The notes beneath the pieces were generated by a model, which saw only the letters and a list, made by a program, of their open reading frames with translations, was not told the DNA's origin and did no database searches. A stretch of 18,177 nucleotides of DNA. Origin: Methanomicrobiales archaeon. Lineage in GTDB: Archaea; Halobacteriota; Methanomicrobia; Methanomicrobiales; Methanospirillaceae. Below, piece after piece: positions 1 through 8,037 of the stretch. The translations under genes were made by a program, and so were the position numbers. Location: positions 1 through 18,177 of the forward strand of contig JAAZNH010000144.1 of NCBI GenBank assembly GCA_012798365.1, given 5' to 3'. Within the stretch, counting starts at the first letter, position 1. The number at the start of each line of letters is the position of its first letter.

Positions 1-270
1 CCGGCAGAACTGCATATGCATCCACCCGGGCAATCATTCCGGTTCATCCTTTCAGCTCATCCAACCCGGACATCCTTCGCATGCGGTATGGTTCATGACC
101 GGAACAGTGCATCAGGTTTCCCGGATTTCCTGTGCATCATATCCCGCATTGTTGCAGGAAAATACACCAGGATGCATACTTTTTCCATATTACTACACCC
201 AACCTGGTGCACAATACTGCAAAACCGGATAAGATCTGGTGCTCAGTTTACGAAAAAAGCACCACCTTTC
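1..270. other. Intergenic region upstream of the branched-chain operon
   Basis: No convincing gene is seen. A reading frame stays open through most of the stretch, but its translation has no recognisable domain and runs through the promoter. The hexamer TGCAT recurs, including a perfect 10-bp palindrome TGCATATGCA at 11-20. A perfect 7-bp inverted repeat, CACCAGG at 165-171 and CCTGGTG at 203-209, is separated by 31 bases. These may be regulatory sites for the operon or the tail of an upstream transcript; the sequence does not decide. Confidence 0.4.
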
Positions 271-287
271 CGAACGTTTTTATATGA
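271..287 (+). promoter_or_regulatory. Archaeal BRE/TATA promoter of cimA-ilvBN
   Basis: The T-rich run ending in TTTTTATATG at 277-286 fits an archaeal TATA box, with a possible BRE in CGAACG just before it. At the usual distance of about 25 bases, transcription would start near 303-310. The leader would then be about 15-40 bases depending on the start codon used. Confidence 0.65.
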
Positions 288-305
288 CCCGCCCCTATCA
301 GTATT

Positions 306-321
306 CATGGTGTATACCATG
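306..321. promoter_or_regulatory. Inverted repeat at the expected transcription start (possible operator)
   Basis: CATGGT at 306-311 and ACCATG at 316-321 form a perfect 6-bp inverted repeat around GTAT. The site falls where transcription should begin downstream of the TATA box, so a bound protein would block initiation. No regulator can be named. The second arm also contains an ATG (319) that opens a nine-codon frame ending in TAA at 343-345, one base before the ATG at 347. Confidence 0.4.
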
Positions 322-346
322 AGTGAGTGTTTTATTTGTCAATAAC

Positions 347-1837
347 ATGCGATTTTTAGATACCACGTTACGGGACGGGGAACAGACTCCGGGCGTATCG
401 TTGAACCCTGAACAGAAACTTGAGATTGCTGCCAAACTCGCGGCCGTAGGTGTCGATGTCATCGAAGCCGGGTCGGCTGCTGCATCTGAAGGCGAACGCG
501 AAGCCATCCGGGTTATCGCAAATGCCGGGCTATCTGCCGAGATCTGCACGTATGTCCGGGCCCTGCACGAAGACATTGATCTTGCAGCGGACTTCGGGGC
601 AGATTCAGTCCACCTGGTCATCCCGGTCAGCGACCTGCACATCGCAAAGAAGCTGCGCAAGACCCGCGAACAGGTGGCCGACATGGCCTATGATGCCGTG
701 GAGTATGCCAAAAGCCGCGGGCTTATTGTGGAGCTCTCGGGCGAAGATGCATCCCGGGCCGACCAGCAGTACCTCCGCGAGGTCTTCACCGAAGGGGTAA
801 AACGGGGTGCCGACCGGCTCTGCTTCTGCGACACGGTTGGCGTCCTGACACCGGAGAAAGTGGCGGATTACATCCCACCCCTTGCCCGGATCGCCCCGCT
901 CTCCATCCACTGCCACGATGATCTCGGGTTTGCCCTGACCAACACGATGGCTGCCCTGAAGCACGGGGCCTCCTGCGCCCACGTAACAGTCAACGGCCTT
1001 GGCGAACGGGCCGGCAACACGCCCCTCGAGGAAGTGGTGATGGCGCTTGAAGTGCTGTACGGGTATACCACCCGGATCAAAAAAGAAGAACTCTTCAAGC
1101 TTGCAACACTGGTCTCGCGCCACACCGGCGTCCCGCTGCCCATCAACAAGGCAATCGTTGGCGAGATGGCGTTCACGCACGAAAGCGGCATCCATGCCCA
1201 CGGGATCATGCGGGAACCGGCCACGTACGAGTCGATCAAACCGGAGATGGTGGGAAGGAAACGCCGGATGGTGCTTGGCAAGCACTCCGGGTCAGCATCC
1301 GTGGAAGCGGCCCTTGCCGAGATGAACTACCATCCGGATGAAAACCAGCTCAAGGCCATCGTCAACCGGATCAAGAAACTCGGGGACGCGGGGAAACGGG
1401 TCACGGACACCGACCTCATGGCAGTCGCAGAAGCGGTTCTTGCCATCGAGTGCCGGCCGTTTATCAAGATGCGGCAGTTCACGGCAACCTCCGGAAGCCA
1501 CATGATCCCGACTGCAACCGTGACCCTGATGGTCAACGGCCAGGAGATGACCGGGGCGGCAACCGGGGACGGCCCGGTGGATGCGGCAATGCAGGTGCTG
1601 CGCAAGTGCGTAGCCGACGTTGCCGATATCCAGCTGGAAGAATACCATGTCGACGCAATCCGGGGCGGAACCGATGCCCTTGTCGACGTGACAGTAAGAT
1701 TAAGTAAAGACGGGAAGATAATTACTTCACGCGGCGCAAGCACCGACATCATCATGGCAAGTGTCGAGGCGATGATCGCCGGCATGAACAGACTACTGAG
1801 GGAAGAACATGAAGACCGGGGCAAAAATCCTCGTTGA
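347..1837 (+). CDS. cimA: Citramalate synthase / 2-isopropylmalate synthase family
   Basis: This 496-residue enzyme condenses acetyl-CoA with a 2-oxoacid: pyruvate for CimA (isoleucine by the citramalate route) or 2-oxoisovalerate for LeuA. The N-terminal HMGL-like TIM barrel opens with DTTLRDGEQTPGVS at residues 5-18. The metal-binding HxH is H188-C-H190, followed by the pair D191-D192. NGLGERAGN and GKHSG are also present. The last ~120 residues match the LeuA allosteric (dimer) domain, with GPVDAA and GGTDAL. Full-length similarity to the Methanocaldococcus citramalate synthase as I remember it, and the position before ilvBN, favour CimA, but specificity cannot be read with certainty. The ATG at 347 gives the conserved N terminus; an in-frame GTG at 323 would add eight residues, and neither has a clear Shine-Dalgarno. 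The end overlaps ilvB by 29 bases. Confidence 0.85.
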   Translation: MRFLDTTLRDGEQTPGVSLNPEQKLEIAAKLAAVGVDVIEAGSAAASEGEREAIRVIANAGLSAEICTYVRALHEDIDLAADFGADSVHLVIPVSDLHIAKKLRKTREQVADMAYDAVEYAKSRGLIVELSGEDASRADQQYLREVFTEGVKRGADRLCFCDTVGVLTPEKVADYIPPLARIAPLSIHCHDDLGFALTNTMAALKHGASCAHVTVNGLGERAGNTPLEEVVMALEVLYGYTTRIKKEELFKLATLVSRHTGVPLPINKAIVGEMAFTHESGIHAHGIMREPATYESIKPEMVGRKRRMVLGKHSGSASVEAALAEMNYHPDENQLKAIVNRIKKLGDAGKRVTDTDLMAVAEAVLAIECRPFIKMRQFTATSGSHMIPTATVTLMVNGQEMTGAATGDGPVDAAMQVLRKCVADVADIQLEEYHVDAIRGGTDALVDVTVRLSKDGKIITSRGASTDIIMASVEAMIAGMNRLLREEHEDRGKNPR

Positions 1838-3482
1838 ATCACTGCAGCGCGAAGGGACCGAGATCATCTTCGGGTACCCGGGCGGTGTAGTGCTGCCGAT
1901 CTATGATGAACTCTATGACTCGTCACTTCGGCACATTCTCGTACGACACGAACAGGCAGCAGCGCATGCCGCGGACGGGTATGCACGGGCGAGCGGTCGT
2001 GTAGGGGTATGCCTCGCAACGAGCGGCCCCGGTGCCTGTAACCTGGTCACCGGGATCGCTACCGCGTACATGGATTCCATCCCGATGGTAGCTCTCACCG
2101 GGCAGGTCCCGACAAGCCTGCTGGGTAACGATGCGTTCCAGGAATCGGATATCACCGGCATCACGATGCCGATCACCAAGCACAACTACCTGGTCAAGGA
2201 GACCGCGGATCTCAGCCGGGTTGTCAAGGAGGCGTTCTATATTGCCGGTACCGGCAGGCCCGGACCGGTGCTCATCGACATTCCCAAGGATGTCAGCACG
2301 ACTTCGGTCAAGGATGTACCGGTGCCGGAGAAGGTTGAGCTTCGCGGCTATAACCCGACGTACCATGGCCACAAGCGGCAGATCGAGAAAGCGCTCAACC
2401 TTATCGCGGCAGCCGAGCGGCCGGTGATTTATGCCGGCGGAGGCGTCATTCTCTCGAATGCATCTGCCGAGCTCCTCTCGGTTGCCACCCAGATGGGGAT
2501 CCCGATCACGACCACCCTCATGGGCCTTGGGGCTGTTCCGGGCGACCACCCGCTGAACCTCGGCATGCTGGGCATGCACGGGACCGAATATGCCAACTTC
2601 GCGATCACGGAATGCGACCTCCTCTTTGCTATCGGTGTCCGGTTCGACGACCGGGTAACCGGCAGGACAGAGACCTTTGCCGCCAATGCAAAGATCATCC
2701 ACATCGATGTTGACCCGGCCGAGATCGGCAAGAACAAGCGGGTCGATATCCCGATCGTCGGTGACGTCAAATCCGTCCTGACCGACATGCTCACCTGCAT
2801 GAAGAAGACGGCCGGCCACGAAGCCTGGATAAAGAAGATCCGGCACTGGAAGCAGCACCACCCGCTCAAGTGCCCGGATGACGGAAGGCTCCACCCGCAG
2901 TTCGTTATCCGGCAGCTGAGCGAGCTCCTGGACGGCAACGGCGTCATTGTGTCGGAAGTCGGCCAGAACCAGATGTGGACTGCCCAGCACTACTGCTTCA
3001 AACACCCCCGCACGTGGATCACGAGCGGCGGCCTCGGAACGATGGGCTACGGCCTCCCGGCCGCAATGGGCGCCCACTTTGCAAGGCCGGATGTCCCGGT
3101 CTTTGATGTTGCCGGCGATGGCAGCATCCAGATGAACATCCAGGAGTTCGGCACGATCGCTGCGGAGAAGATCCCGGTCAAGATCGCGATCCTGAACAAC
3201 CAGTACCTCGGCATGGTCCGGCAGTGGCAGGAGCTCTTCTACGACCGGCGCTACTCGTTCACGGAACTGCCGGCGGTTGACTTTGTCAAGATCGCCCATG
3301 CCTATGGCATCGAGGGGATCCGGGTCGAATCGCCGGACGAGGTGAAACCTGCGCTGCAGGCGGCCATCGACTGCCCTGGCCCGTTTGTGCTTGACTTCCG
3401 GGTTGAACGGGAAGAGAATGTCTTCCCCATGGTCCCGGCCGGTGCTGCCATCAACGAGATGATCGGGGGGCACCCGCGATGA
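1809..3482 (+). CDS. ilvB: Acetolactate synthase, large catalytic subunit
   Basis: This 557-residue ThDP-dependent enzyme makes 2-acetolactate from two pyruvates, or 2-aceto-2-hydroxybutyrate from pyruvate and 2-oxobutanoate, the committed steps to valine/leucine and isoleucine. The length is normal. The N-terminal pyrimidine-binding domain has the catalytic glutamate E48 in the RHEQ motif and an intact SGPGACN. The C-terminal domain has the ThDP motif GDGS at 436-439, ending with N463-N464. A purine-rich GAGGGA lies shortly before the ATG. The gene starts inside the end of cimA and shares an ATGA overlap with ilvN, so translation of the three is probably coupled. The 2-oxobutanoate substrate could come from the citramalate pathway begun upstream. 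Confidence 0.95.
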   Translation: MKTGAKILVESLQREGTEIIFGYPGGVVLPIYDELYDSSLRHILVRHEQAAAHAADGYARASGRVGVCLATSGPGACNLVTGIATAYMDSIPMVALTGQVPTSLLGNDAFQESDITGITMPITKHNYLVKETADLSRVVKEAFYIAGTGRPGPVLIDIPKDVSTTSVKDVPVPEKVELRGYNPTYHGHKRQIEKALNLIAAAERPVIYAGGGVILSNASAELLSVATQMGIPITTTLMGLGAVPGDHPLNLGMLGMHGTEYANFAITECDLLFAIGVRFDDRVTGRTETFAANAKIIHIDVDPAEIGKNKRVDIPIVGDVKSVLTDMLTCMKKTAGHEAWIKKIRHWKQHHPLKCPDDGRLHPQFVIRQLSELLDGNGVIVSEVGQNQMWTAQHYCFKHPRTWITSGGLGTMGYGLPAAMGAHFARPDVPVFDVAGDGSIQMNIQEFGTIAAEKIPVKIAILNNQYLGMVRQWQELFYDRRYSFTELPAVDFVKIAHAYGIEGIRVESPDEVKPALQAAIDCPGPFVLDFRVEREENVFPMVPAGAAINEMIGGHPR

Positions 3483-3982
3483 AACCGCACACGCTCTCGG
3501 TCCTTGTCGAGAACAAGGCCGGTGTCCTGTCGCGGGTCACGGGGCTCTTCTCCCGCCGCGGGTTCAACATCGAGAGCCTCGCGGTGGGCCCCTGCGAGAT
3601 TCCGGGCATGAGCCGGATCACGATCATGGTCATTGCCGACGACAACAAGATCGAGCAGATCATGAAGCAGCTCAACAAGCTCATCGATGTCATCAAGGTC
3701 TCGGACCTCACCGACAACGAGCGGGTTGAACGCGAACTGGCGCTCATCAAGGTGACTGCCGAGCAGGGTAGTTCCCGGGCCGAGATCATGCAGGTTGCAA
3801 CAATCTTCCGGGCATCGATCGTTGATGTGAGCCCCAAATCCCTTATCCTGCAGGTTATCGGGGACTCGGATAAGATCGATGCCCTTGAAACCCTCCTGCG
3901 CCAGTATGGCGTCAAGGAGTTTGTCCGGACCGGCACCATCGGCATCCTCCGGGGCTCAAAGACGGTTGCCCCGGGAAAATAA
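3479..3982 (+). CDS. ilvN: Acetolactate synthase, small regulatory subunit
   Basis: This 167-residue subunit binds IlvB, raises its activity and confers feedback inhibition by valine in characterised homologues. Residues 4-75 form an ACT domain (TLSVLVENKAGVLSRVTGLF, then RGFNIESLAVG). The rest matches the ALS small-subunit C-terminal domain, with ELALIKV and the terminal GVKEFVRTGTIGILRG motif. The length is typical of IlvN/IlvH. The ATG overlaps the ilvB stop as ATGA, so the two subunits are translationally coupled. The stop codon is followed by a TTTCTTTT tract in the six bases before the end of the convergent TetR gene, the likely operon end. ilvC is not adjacent. Confidence 0.95.
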   Translation: MKPHTLSVLVENKAGVLSRVTGLFSRRGFNIESLAVGPCEIPGMSRITIMVIADDNKIEQIMKQLNKLIDVIKVSDLTDNERVERELALIKVTAEQGSSRAEIMQVATIFRASIVDVSPKSLILQVIGDSDKIDALETLLRQYGVKEFVRTGTIGILRGSKTVAPGK

Positions 3983-3988
3983 TTTCTT

Positions 3989-4594
3989 TTACTTCCGGTT
4001 ACGGGGTTCCAGCATCAGGATCCTCCCGACTCCCATGATCCAGGTATCACGGCAGGCTTTTGGATCCTTTCCCACAACATGGGTCATGATACCAAGGCCC
4101 ATGGTCAGGCCATACAGGGCCCTGGCTGCGTGCGTCAGGTCAACTTCACGGGGGATCCGGCCCCGCTCCTGGTACCGGGTAAGAGCCGTGATGATGAGGT
4201 GGCTGTTCTCATCGAAAAGTGCGGAGATCTTCTCCTGGAAGACCGCATCTTTGGGCATTGTCGATATCGCCTGGATGAATACCGGAATGAATGGTTTCGG
4301 CTGGAGGAAGAAGAATGCTGCAATGCGGTCAAGTGCAGCGTGGATGTCATCTTCTCCGGTGAGGTCGTCGACCACATGGTTACGGAGTTTTCGGATCATG
4401 AAGAGCATGACCTCCTGCATCAGGCTGTTGCTGTTAGGAAAATATGAGTAAAATGCACCCTTGGTGACACCAACTTTCTGTGCAATAGCCTCAAGCGTAA
4501 CGCTGGTCCATCCCTGCTCGGCGGCAACATCCAGCGCTGCATTGAAGATTTTCTTCTTTGCATCTTCCCGGTACTCTGCATTGATCCGTGGCAT
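3989..4594 (-). CDS. TetR/AcrR-family transcriptional repressor
   Basis: This 201-residue one-component regulator has an N-terminal TetR DNA-binding domain at about residues 10-57. The HTH is at 32-51 (VTLEAIAQKVGVTKGAFYSYF in outline), preceded by the usual KIFNAALDVAAEQGW helix. The helical C-terminal half would bind an unknown ligand. The start is supported by GGAAAGGAAAG immediately upstream. It diverges from a three-gene ABC export cassette with 147 bp between starts, the classic arrangement for a TetR protein that represses itself and an exporter. It converges on ilvN with six bases between. No ligand can be predicted. Confidence 0.9.
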   Translation of the reverse strand: MPRINAEYREDAKKKIFNAALDVAAEQGWTSVTLEAIAQKVGVTKGAFYSYFPNSNSLMQEVMLFMIRKLRNHVVDDLTGEDDIHAALDRIAAFFFLQPKPFIPVFIQAISTMPKDAVFQEKISALFDENSHLIITALTRYQERGRIPREVDLTHAARALYGLTMGLGIMTHVVGKDPKACRDTWIMGVGRILMLEPRNRK

Positions 4595-4618
4595 TCTTTC
4601 CTTTCCTTATGTGCTGCC

Positions 4619-4687
4619 TGTTATATTCACCTTGCGTTTGCAAAACTAAATACTTTTTCAATAAACTAAACAAACGTTTAATAAATT
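4619..4687. promoter_or_regulatory. Divergent promoter region with two palindromes (candidate TetR operators)
   Basis: The intergenic stretch is AT-rich. AAACGTTT (4672-4679) is a perfect palindrome, extended by TAAAC/GTTTA arms at 4667-4671 and 4676-4680. It overlaps the likely rightward TATA box GTTTAATAAAT. A second palindrome, TTTGCAAA (4637-4644), sits near the leftward promoter, whose TATA may be read from AGTATTTAG or GAATATAA on the minus strand. AAACTAAA is repeated directly at 4643-4650 and 4663-4670, two helical turns apart. Use of these sites by the TetR protein is inferred from position. Confidence 0.5.
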
Positions 4688-4741
4688 GAACATTAGTACA
4701 CTTATTCAGGAACGAACCCTGCAATCAGAAACACGGAGGCG

Positions 4742-6076
4742 ATGAATATTCCACGGGAACAACCAGTTGACCAGATACGACAGCTCTACGAACAAAAGAC
4801 CGGATTACACGTTTGGCAAGGCACCGCAAGAGCGATTCTGGGGATTCTCATTACTCTCCTACTGTGTATTGGGATTCCGGCAGCCGCAGTTGATAACGAA
4901 GGTGCGACAACCAATCCCACGGTTATCATCGCAGATTACCAGGTTACACCGGCAGTGCTCCTGCCCGGTGACCAGGGCACAATTACCCTGACCCTGAAGA
5001 ATACTGCCCAGAGCGCTTCAGTAAAAGAGAATACGGGAATCACCAGCGGGGGTATGTTTGCCAATACCCGGAGTACAGACATTAATGTCTATGTCGAGAA
5101 AGTCCACATTGAGGGTAACGGAATTTCTGTAGTTACCGAATCCTTTGACCGCCTGGGAGAGATTGGCCCCGGCCAATCCGTACCGGTAACGTTTGTCATC
5201 CGGGCACCGGACAAAAGTGGCATCTACTTCCCGGAAGCCTGGATTGATGTCAAGAACGGGAGGAGCACAAGGTATCCGCTTACCGTGAATGTCAATACCG
5301 ATATCTCAACGCAGAAGAAACCCTCGCTTGCGATTGCCAGGACGCTGCCCGCACAGGTTGTGCCGGGAGAGGATATCATGGTGAACCTTTCCCTCGGGAA
5401 CAACGGGCTTACGCGGGCAAGCGATATCGTCCTGGTCGCAAACTCGACCCAGAAATCCATTGCCCTGGCAAGCACTGGCCGGTACTATGTCGATCACCTT
5501 GAGCCAGGCGATAATGCGGCGATCAACCTGCGCCTCACTTCAGACAAGAACGCACCAATCGGCATCTGTCCGGTCAGCCTCATCCTTACGTATCATAATC
5601 CTGACGGTACAACCGAGCGGCAGACCGAAACAATCGGGATCCCGTTTAAGGGAAAAGCGGATATCGCGGTCTCTTCCGTTACCACGGATCCGGTCCGGCC
5701 AAACGCGGGCAGCCCCTTCTCGGTCATCGTCCGTGTGGAGAATACCGGCACCGATCGTGCAACATCGGTGCGGGCCACGATTGACGCAAAACTGGCCGGA
5801 ACACGGGACGCGTTCATCGGTTCGATCAACAAGGACAGCGATGCCCCGGCCGTCTTCTACGTTCAGGCAGCAGATTCCGGCACGGTTCCCATGACCATCC
5901 ACGTCACCTATACCGATGATTACGGCACGCATTCAATCAACGAGACGACTACTATCATGACAAATGGACCGGGACCACTTTCGCCCGTTCTGGTACTACT
6001 CATTATCGGTGCACTGGCAGGGGCAATTTCCTACTGGTACTTCCGCATCCGTCCGGGGTGCGGGCATGCACAATAA
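4742..6076 (+). CDS. Exported COG1361/CARDB-like protein of an ABC export cassette
   Basis: This 444-residue protein has a basic N terminus, a hydrophobic segment at about 30-50 ending in PAAA (signal peptide or anchor), a large exported beta-rich region and a C-terminal membrane helix at about 415-433. The exported part shows repeated Ig-like modules with turns such as LPGDQGTITLTLKNT, VPGEDIMVNLSLGNNG and AGSPFSVIVRVENTG, the pattern of COG1361/CARDB/NEW3 domains in archaeal surface proteins. It overlaps the permease gene by 11 bases, so it is probably a partner subunit on the outer face of the membrane. GGAGG lies only two bases before the ATG, unusually close. The substrate is unknown. 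Confidence 0.75.
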   Translation: MNIPREQPVDQIRQLYEQKTGLHVWQGTARAILGILITLLLCIGIPAAAVDNEGATTNPTVIIADYQVTPAVLLPGDQGTITLTLKNTAQSASVKENTGITSGGMFANTRSTDINVYVEKVHIEGNGISVVTESFDRLGEIGPGQSVPVTFVIRAPDKSGIYFPEAWIDVKNGRSTRYPLTVNVNTDISTQKKPSLAIARTLPAQVVPGEDIMVNLSLGNNGLTRASDIVLVANSTQKSIALASTGRYYVDHLEPGDNAAINLRLTSDKNAPIGICPVSLILTYHNPDGTTERQTETIGIPFKGKADIAVSSVTTDPVRPNAGSPFSVIVRVENTGTDRATSVRATIDAKLAGTRDAFIGSINKDSDAPAVFYVQAADSGTVPMTIHVTYTDDYGTHSINETTTIMTNGPGPLSPVLVLLIIGALAGAISYWYFRIRPGCGHAQ

Positions 6077-7289
6077 CGGGGGAGACGGCTTCCGGGTCTC
6101 ACTCTACCTTGCCGTGCGGGCAATCCGGCGCGGCAACCGGAATACCCTTGCCCTTACCATCCTCATCATTGCCCTTGTTGTAGTGATGATGAATTTCCTT
6201 ACCATGATCATCGGGGGCGTAGTGACTCTCTATAACCAGCAGATGATCGATTACCAGTACGGGGATGTGTCTGTCCAGCCCCGGGAAAAAGCACTCTACA
6301 TCGATAATGCGGATGCCCTCGTAAAGGAAATCCGGCGAATGCCCGGTGTGCTTGGTGTCACCTCCCACATGAGTACCGGCACAACAATCACCAATACCCG
6401 GAACGGAAAATTCCAGACCAAATCCCTTGTTGCCTTCAGTCCCCGCGATGAACGATCGGTTACAAAATTTGACCGGGCGATGCTTTCGGGAGATTATCTC
6501 TCCGAAGGCGACGAAGGCCAGATTCTGATCGGTGACCTCCTTGCCGGAGACGAGGACGAGAAGAAAGACAAAATACCCTCGCTTGGGGGGGTGAAGGTCG
6601 GAGATCATATTGAAGTAGCCTACAGCAATGGCGTAGTGAAGGATTATCGCGTCAAAGGGATCTTCAAAACCGACGGTGTCATGATCGACAGCTCGGCTTT
6701 TGTCACCCGGGCCGAGATGGACTCGGTGATGCACACGAACGGGAAGGCTACCGAGATCCTGGTGAAGGGTTCCTCAGCCCAGGATGCGGAAAAACTCAAA
6801 CTCACACTCTACGAGTATGGCGTGCAGGAACAGGTAAAAACCTGGCAGGAGCGGGGCAGCGGCATTATCGGTGATGCCATTGCCAGTTTCAACCTTATCG
6901 GGACAATCATGACGGTTGTAAGCCTGATTGTCGCAAGCGTGGTTGTCTTCATCGTCACGTTCATCAACATCATCAACCGCCGGAAACAGATCGGGATCAT
7001 GAAAGCGATAGGGATTCGTAAACAGACCATTATTGGCAGTTATCTCATCCAGGTGCTCTTCCTGTGCAGCGCCGGCATGATGGCAGGTGCTTTCCTGCTC
7101 AACGCAATCTGCCTGTTCCTTACCTGGTATCCGCTTCATTTCCCGATGGGGTTTATCACGCCATCGGTTGACTATGGCGGGCTTGTCATCAGCATGATTG
7201 CGCTCTTTATTGTGGCCGTCGTCTCCGGCTATCTCCCTTCATCGCAGGTTGCCAGCGAAGAGATCCTTGATGCCATGCGGGGGGGATAA
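6066..7289 (+). CDS. ABC transporter permease, MacB/FtsX family
   Basis: This 407-residue membrane protein has one N-terminal helix at about 27-51, a large extracytoplasmic MacB-type periplasmic core domain (about 55-265) and three C-terminal helices at about 275-303, 323-347 and 372-392. After the second helix comes the FtsX signature RRKQIGIMKAIGIRK, the cytoplasmic coupling segment to the ATPase. The chain ends in EEILDAMRGG, the usual FtsX-domain tail. The reading frame is open further upstream, but the ATG at 6066 gives the expected N terminus, has GGGGTG before it and overlaps the preceding stop. It probably works as a dimer with the ATPase encoded next, in the MacB/Lol style of mechanotransmission or export. 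Confidence 0.88.
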   Translation: MHNNGGDGFRVSLYLAVRAIRRGNRNTLALTILIIALVVVMMNFLTMIIGGVVTLYNQQMIDYQYGDVSVQPREKALYIDNADALVKEIRRMPGVLGVTSHMSTGTTITNTRNGKFQTKSLVAFSPRDERSVTKFDRAMLSGDYLSEGDEGQILIGDLLAGDEDEKKDKIPSLGGVKVGDHIEVAYSNGVVKDYRVKGIFKTDGVMIDSSAFVTRAEMDSVMHTNGKATEILVKGSSAQDAEKLKLTLYEYGVQEQVKTWQERGSGIIGDAIASFNLIGTIMTVVSLIVASVVVFIVTFINIINRRKQIGIMKAIGIRKQTIIGSYLIQVLFLCSAGMMAGAFLLNAICLFLTWYPLHFPMGFITPSVDYGGLVISMIALFIVAVVSGYLPSSQVASEEILDAMRGG

Positions 7290-7290
7290 G

Positions 7291-7986
7291 ATGATCGAAG
7301 TAACCGGCCTGACCAAGACCTACCAGCTGGGTCTTGTAAAAGTCGCAGCACTCAGGGGTGTTTCGGTACGGATTGAGAAAGGGGAGTTTATCGGGATCAT
7401 GGGGCCCTCGGGAAGCGGGAAATCCACGCTCCTCCACCAGCTTGGCCTGCTCGACACCCCCTCTACAGGGCAGATTCTCATCAACGGAACGGACGTGTCC
7501 CGGCTCGATGACGAGGAACGGACACGGTTCCGGCTTATGCATCTCGGGTACGTATTCCAGGATTATGCTCTCGTCACCGAGCTGACCGTAAAGGAAAACG
7601 TTGCACTTCCGGCAATTACGCAGGGAAAACCGGTTGAAGATGCCTATGCAGCTGCTGCAAAAGTCCTTGAGAATGTCGGGCTCAACCGCAGGCTCGATCA
7701 TCTTGTTCACGAACTCTCCGGCGGGGAACAGCAGCGGGTCAGCATTGCCCGGGCGCTCGTGAACAAACCCGAGATCGTCTTTGCCGATGAGCCGTGCGCC
7801 AACCTTGACACGGAGAATTCCCGTACCGTGCTCGAACTCTTCCGGAGCGTCAACCGCGATCTCGGACAGACCGTTGTCATGGTCTCGCACGAGCCCTGGC
7901 ACACGGAATATTTCGACCGGATCATCGCAATCCGCGACGGGCTTCTTGATGAGAAACGGATGGGGCGGGAAGGACACGACAACTGA
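7291..7986 (+). CDS. ABC transporter ATP-binding protein, LolD/MacB type
   Basis: This 231-residue ATPase drives the adjacent FtsX-like permease. Visible motifs are Walker A GPSGSGKST with K44, a Q-loop in GYVFQDYAL, the signature LSGGEQQRVSIARAL, Walker B IVFADEP and the H-loop in MVSHEPWH. The length and the EYFDRIIAIRDG ending are typical of the family. After Walker B the sequence reads CANLD where most LolD-type ATPases have TGNLD. The start was placed at the ATG two bases after the permease stop, preceded by a GGGGGG run, not at upstream in-frame codons that lie within the permease. Confidence 0.9.
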   Translation: MIEVTGLTKTYQLGLVKVAALRGVSVRIEKGEFIGIMGPSGSGKSTLLHQLGLLDTPSTGQILINGTDVSRLDDEERTRFRLMHLGYVFQDYALVTELTVKENVALPAITQGKPVEDAYAAAAKVLENVGLNRRLDHLVHELSGGEQQRVSIARALVNKPEIVFADEPCANLDTENSRTVLELFRSVNRDLGQTVVMVSHEPWHTEYFDRIIAIRDGLLDEKRMGREGHDN

Positions 7987-7995
7987 CAGGTGATC

Positions 7996-8029
7996 GGCCG
8001 GTCCGGCCCTGCCCGGGACTCCGGCAGGG
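7996..8029. terminator. Hairpin cluster between convergent genes
   Basis: GGCCGG (7996-8001) and CCGGCC (8003-8008) flank a single T. An overlapping stem pairs CCCTGCC (8007-8013) with GGCAGGG (8023-8029) around nine bases. No T tract follows, so whether these stop transcription or only protect 3' ends of the converging mRNAs is uncertain. Confidence 0.4.
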
Positions 8030-8037
8030 AATCCCCG

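Noticed and set aside
16..345. 109-codon open frame before the branched-chain operon
   Set aside because: It runs through the TATA box and inverted repeat, has no ribosome binding site and reads as random sequence.
605..1285. 226-codon open frame on the minus strand across cimA
   Set aside because: It is antisense to a conserved enzyme and its translation shows no family features.
1923..3473. 516-codon open frame on the minus strand across ilvB
   Set aside because: It is wholly antisense to a clear acetolactate synthase and has no recognisable domain; the long frame follows from the codon bias of ilvB.
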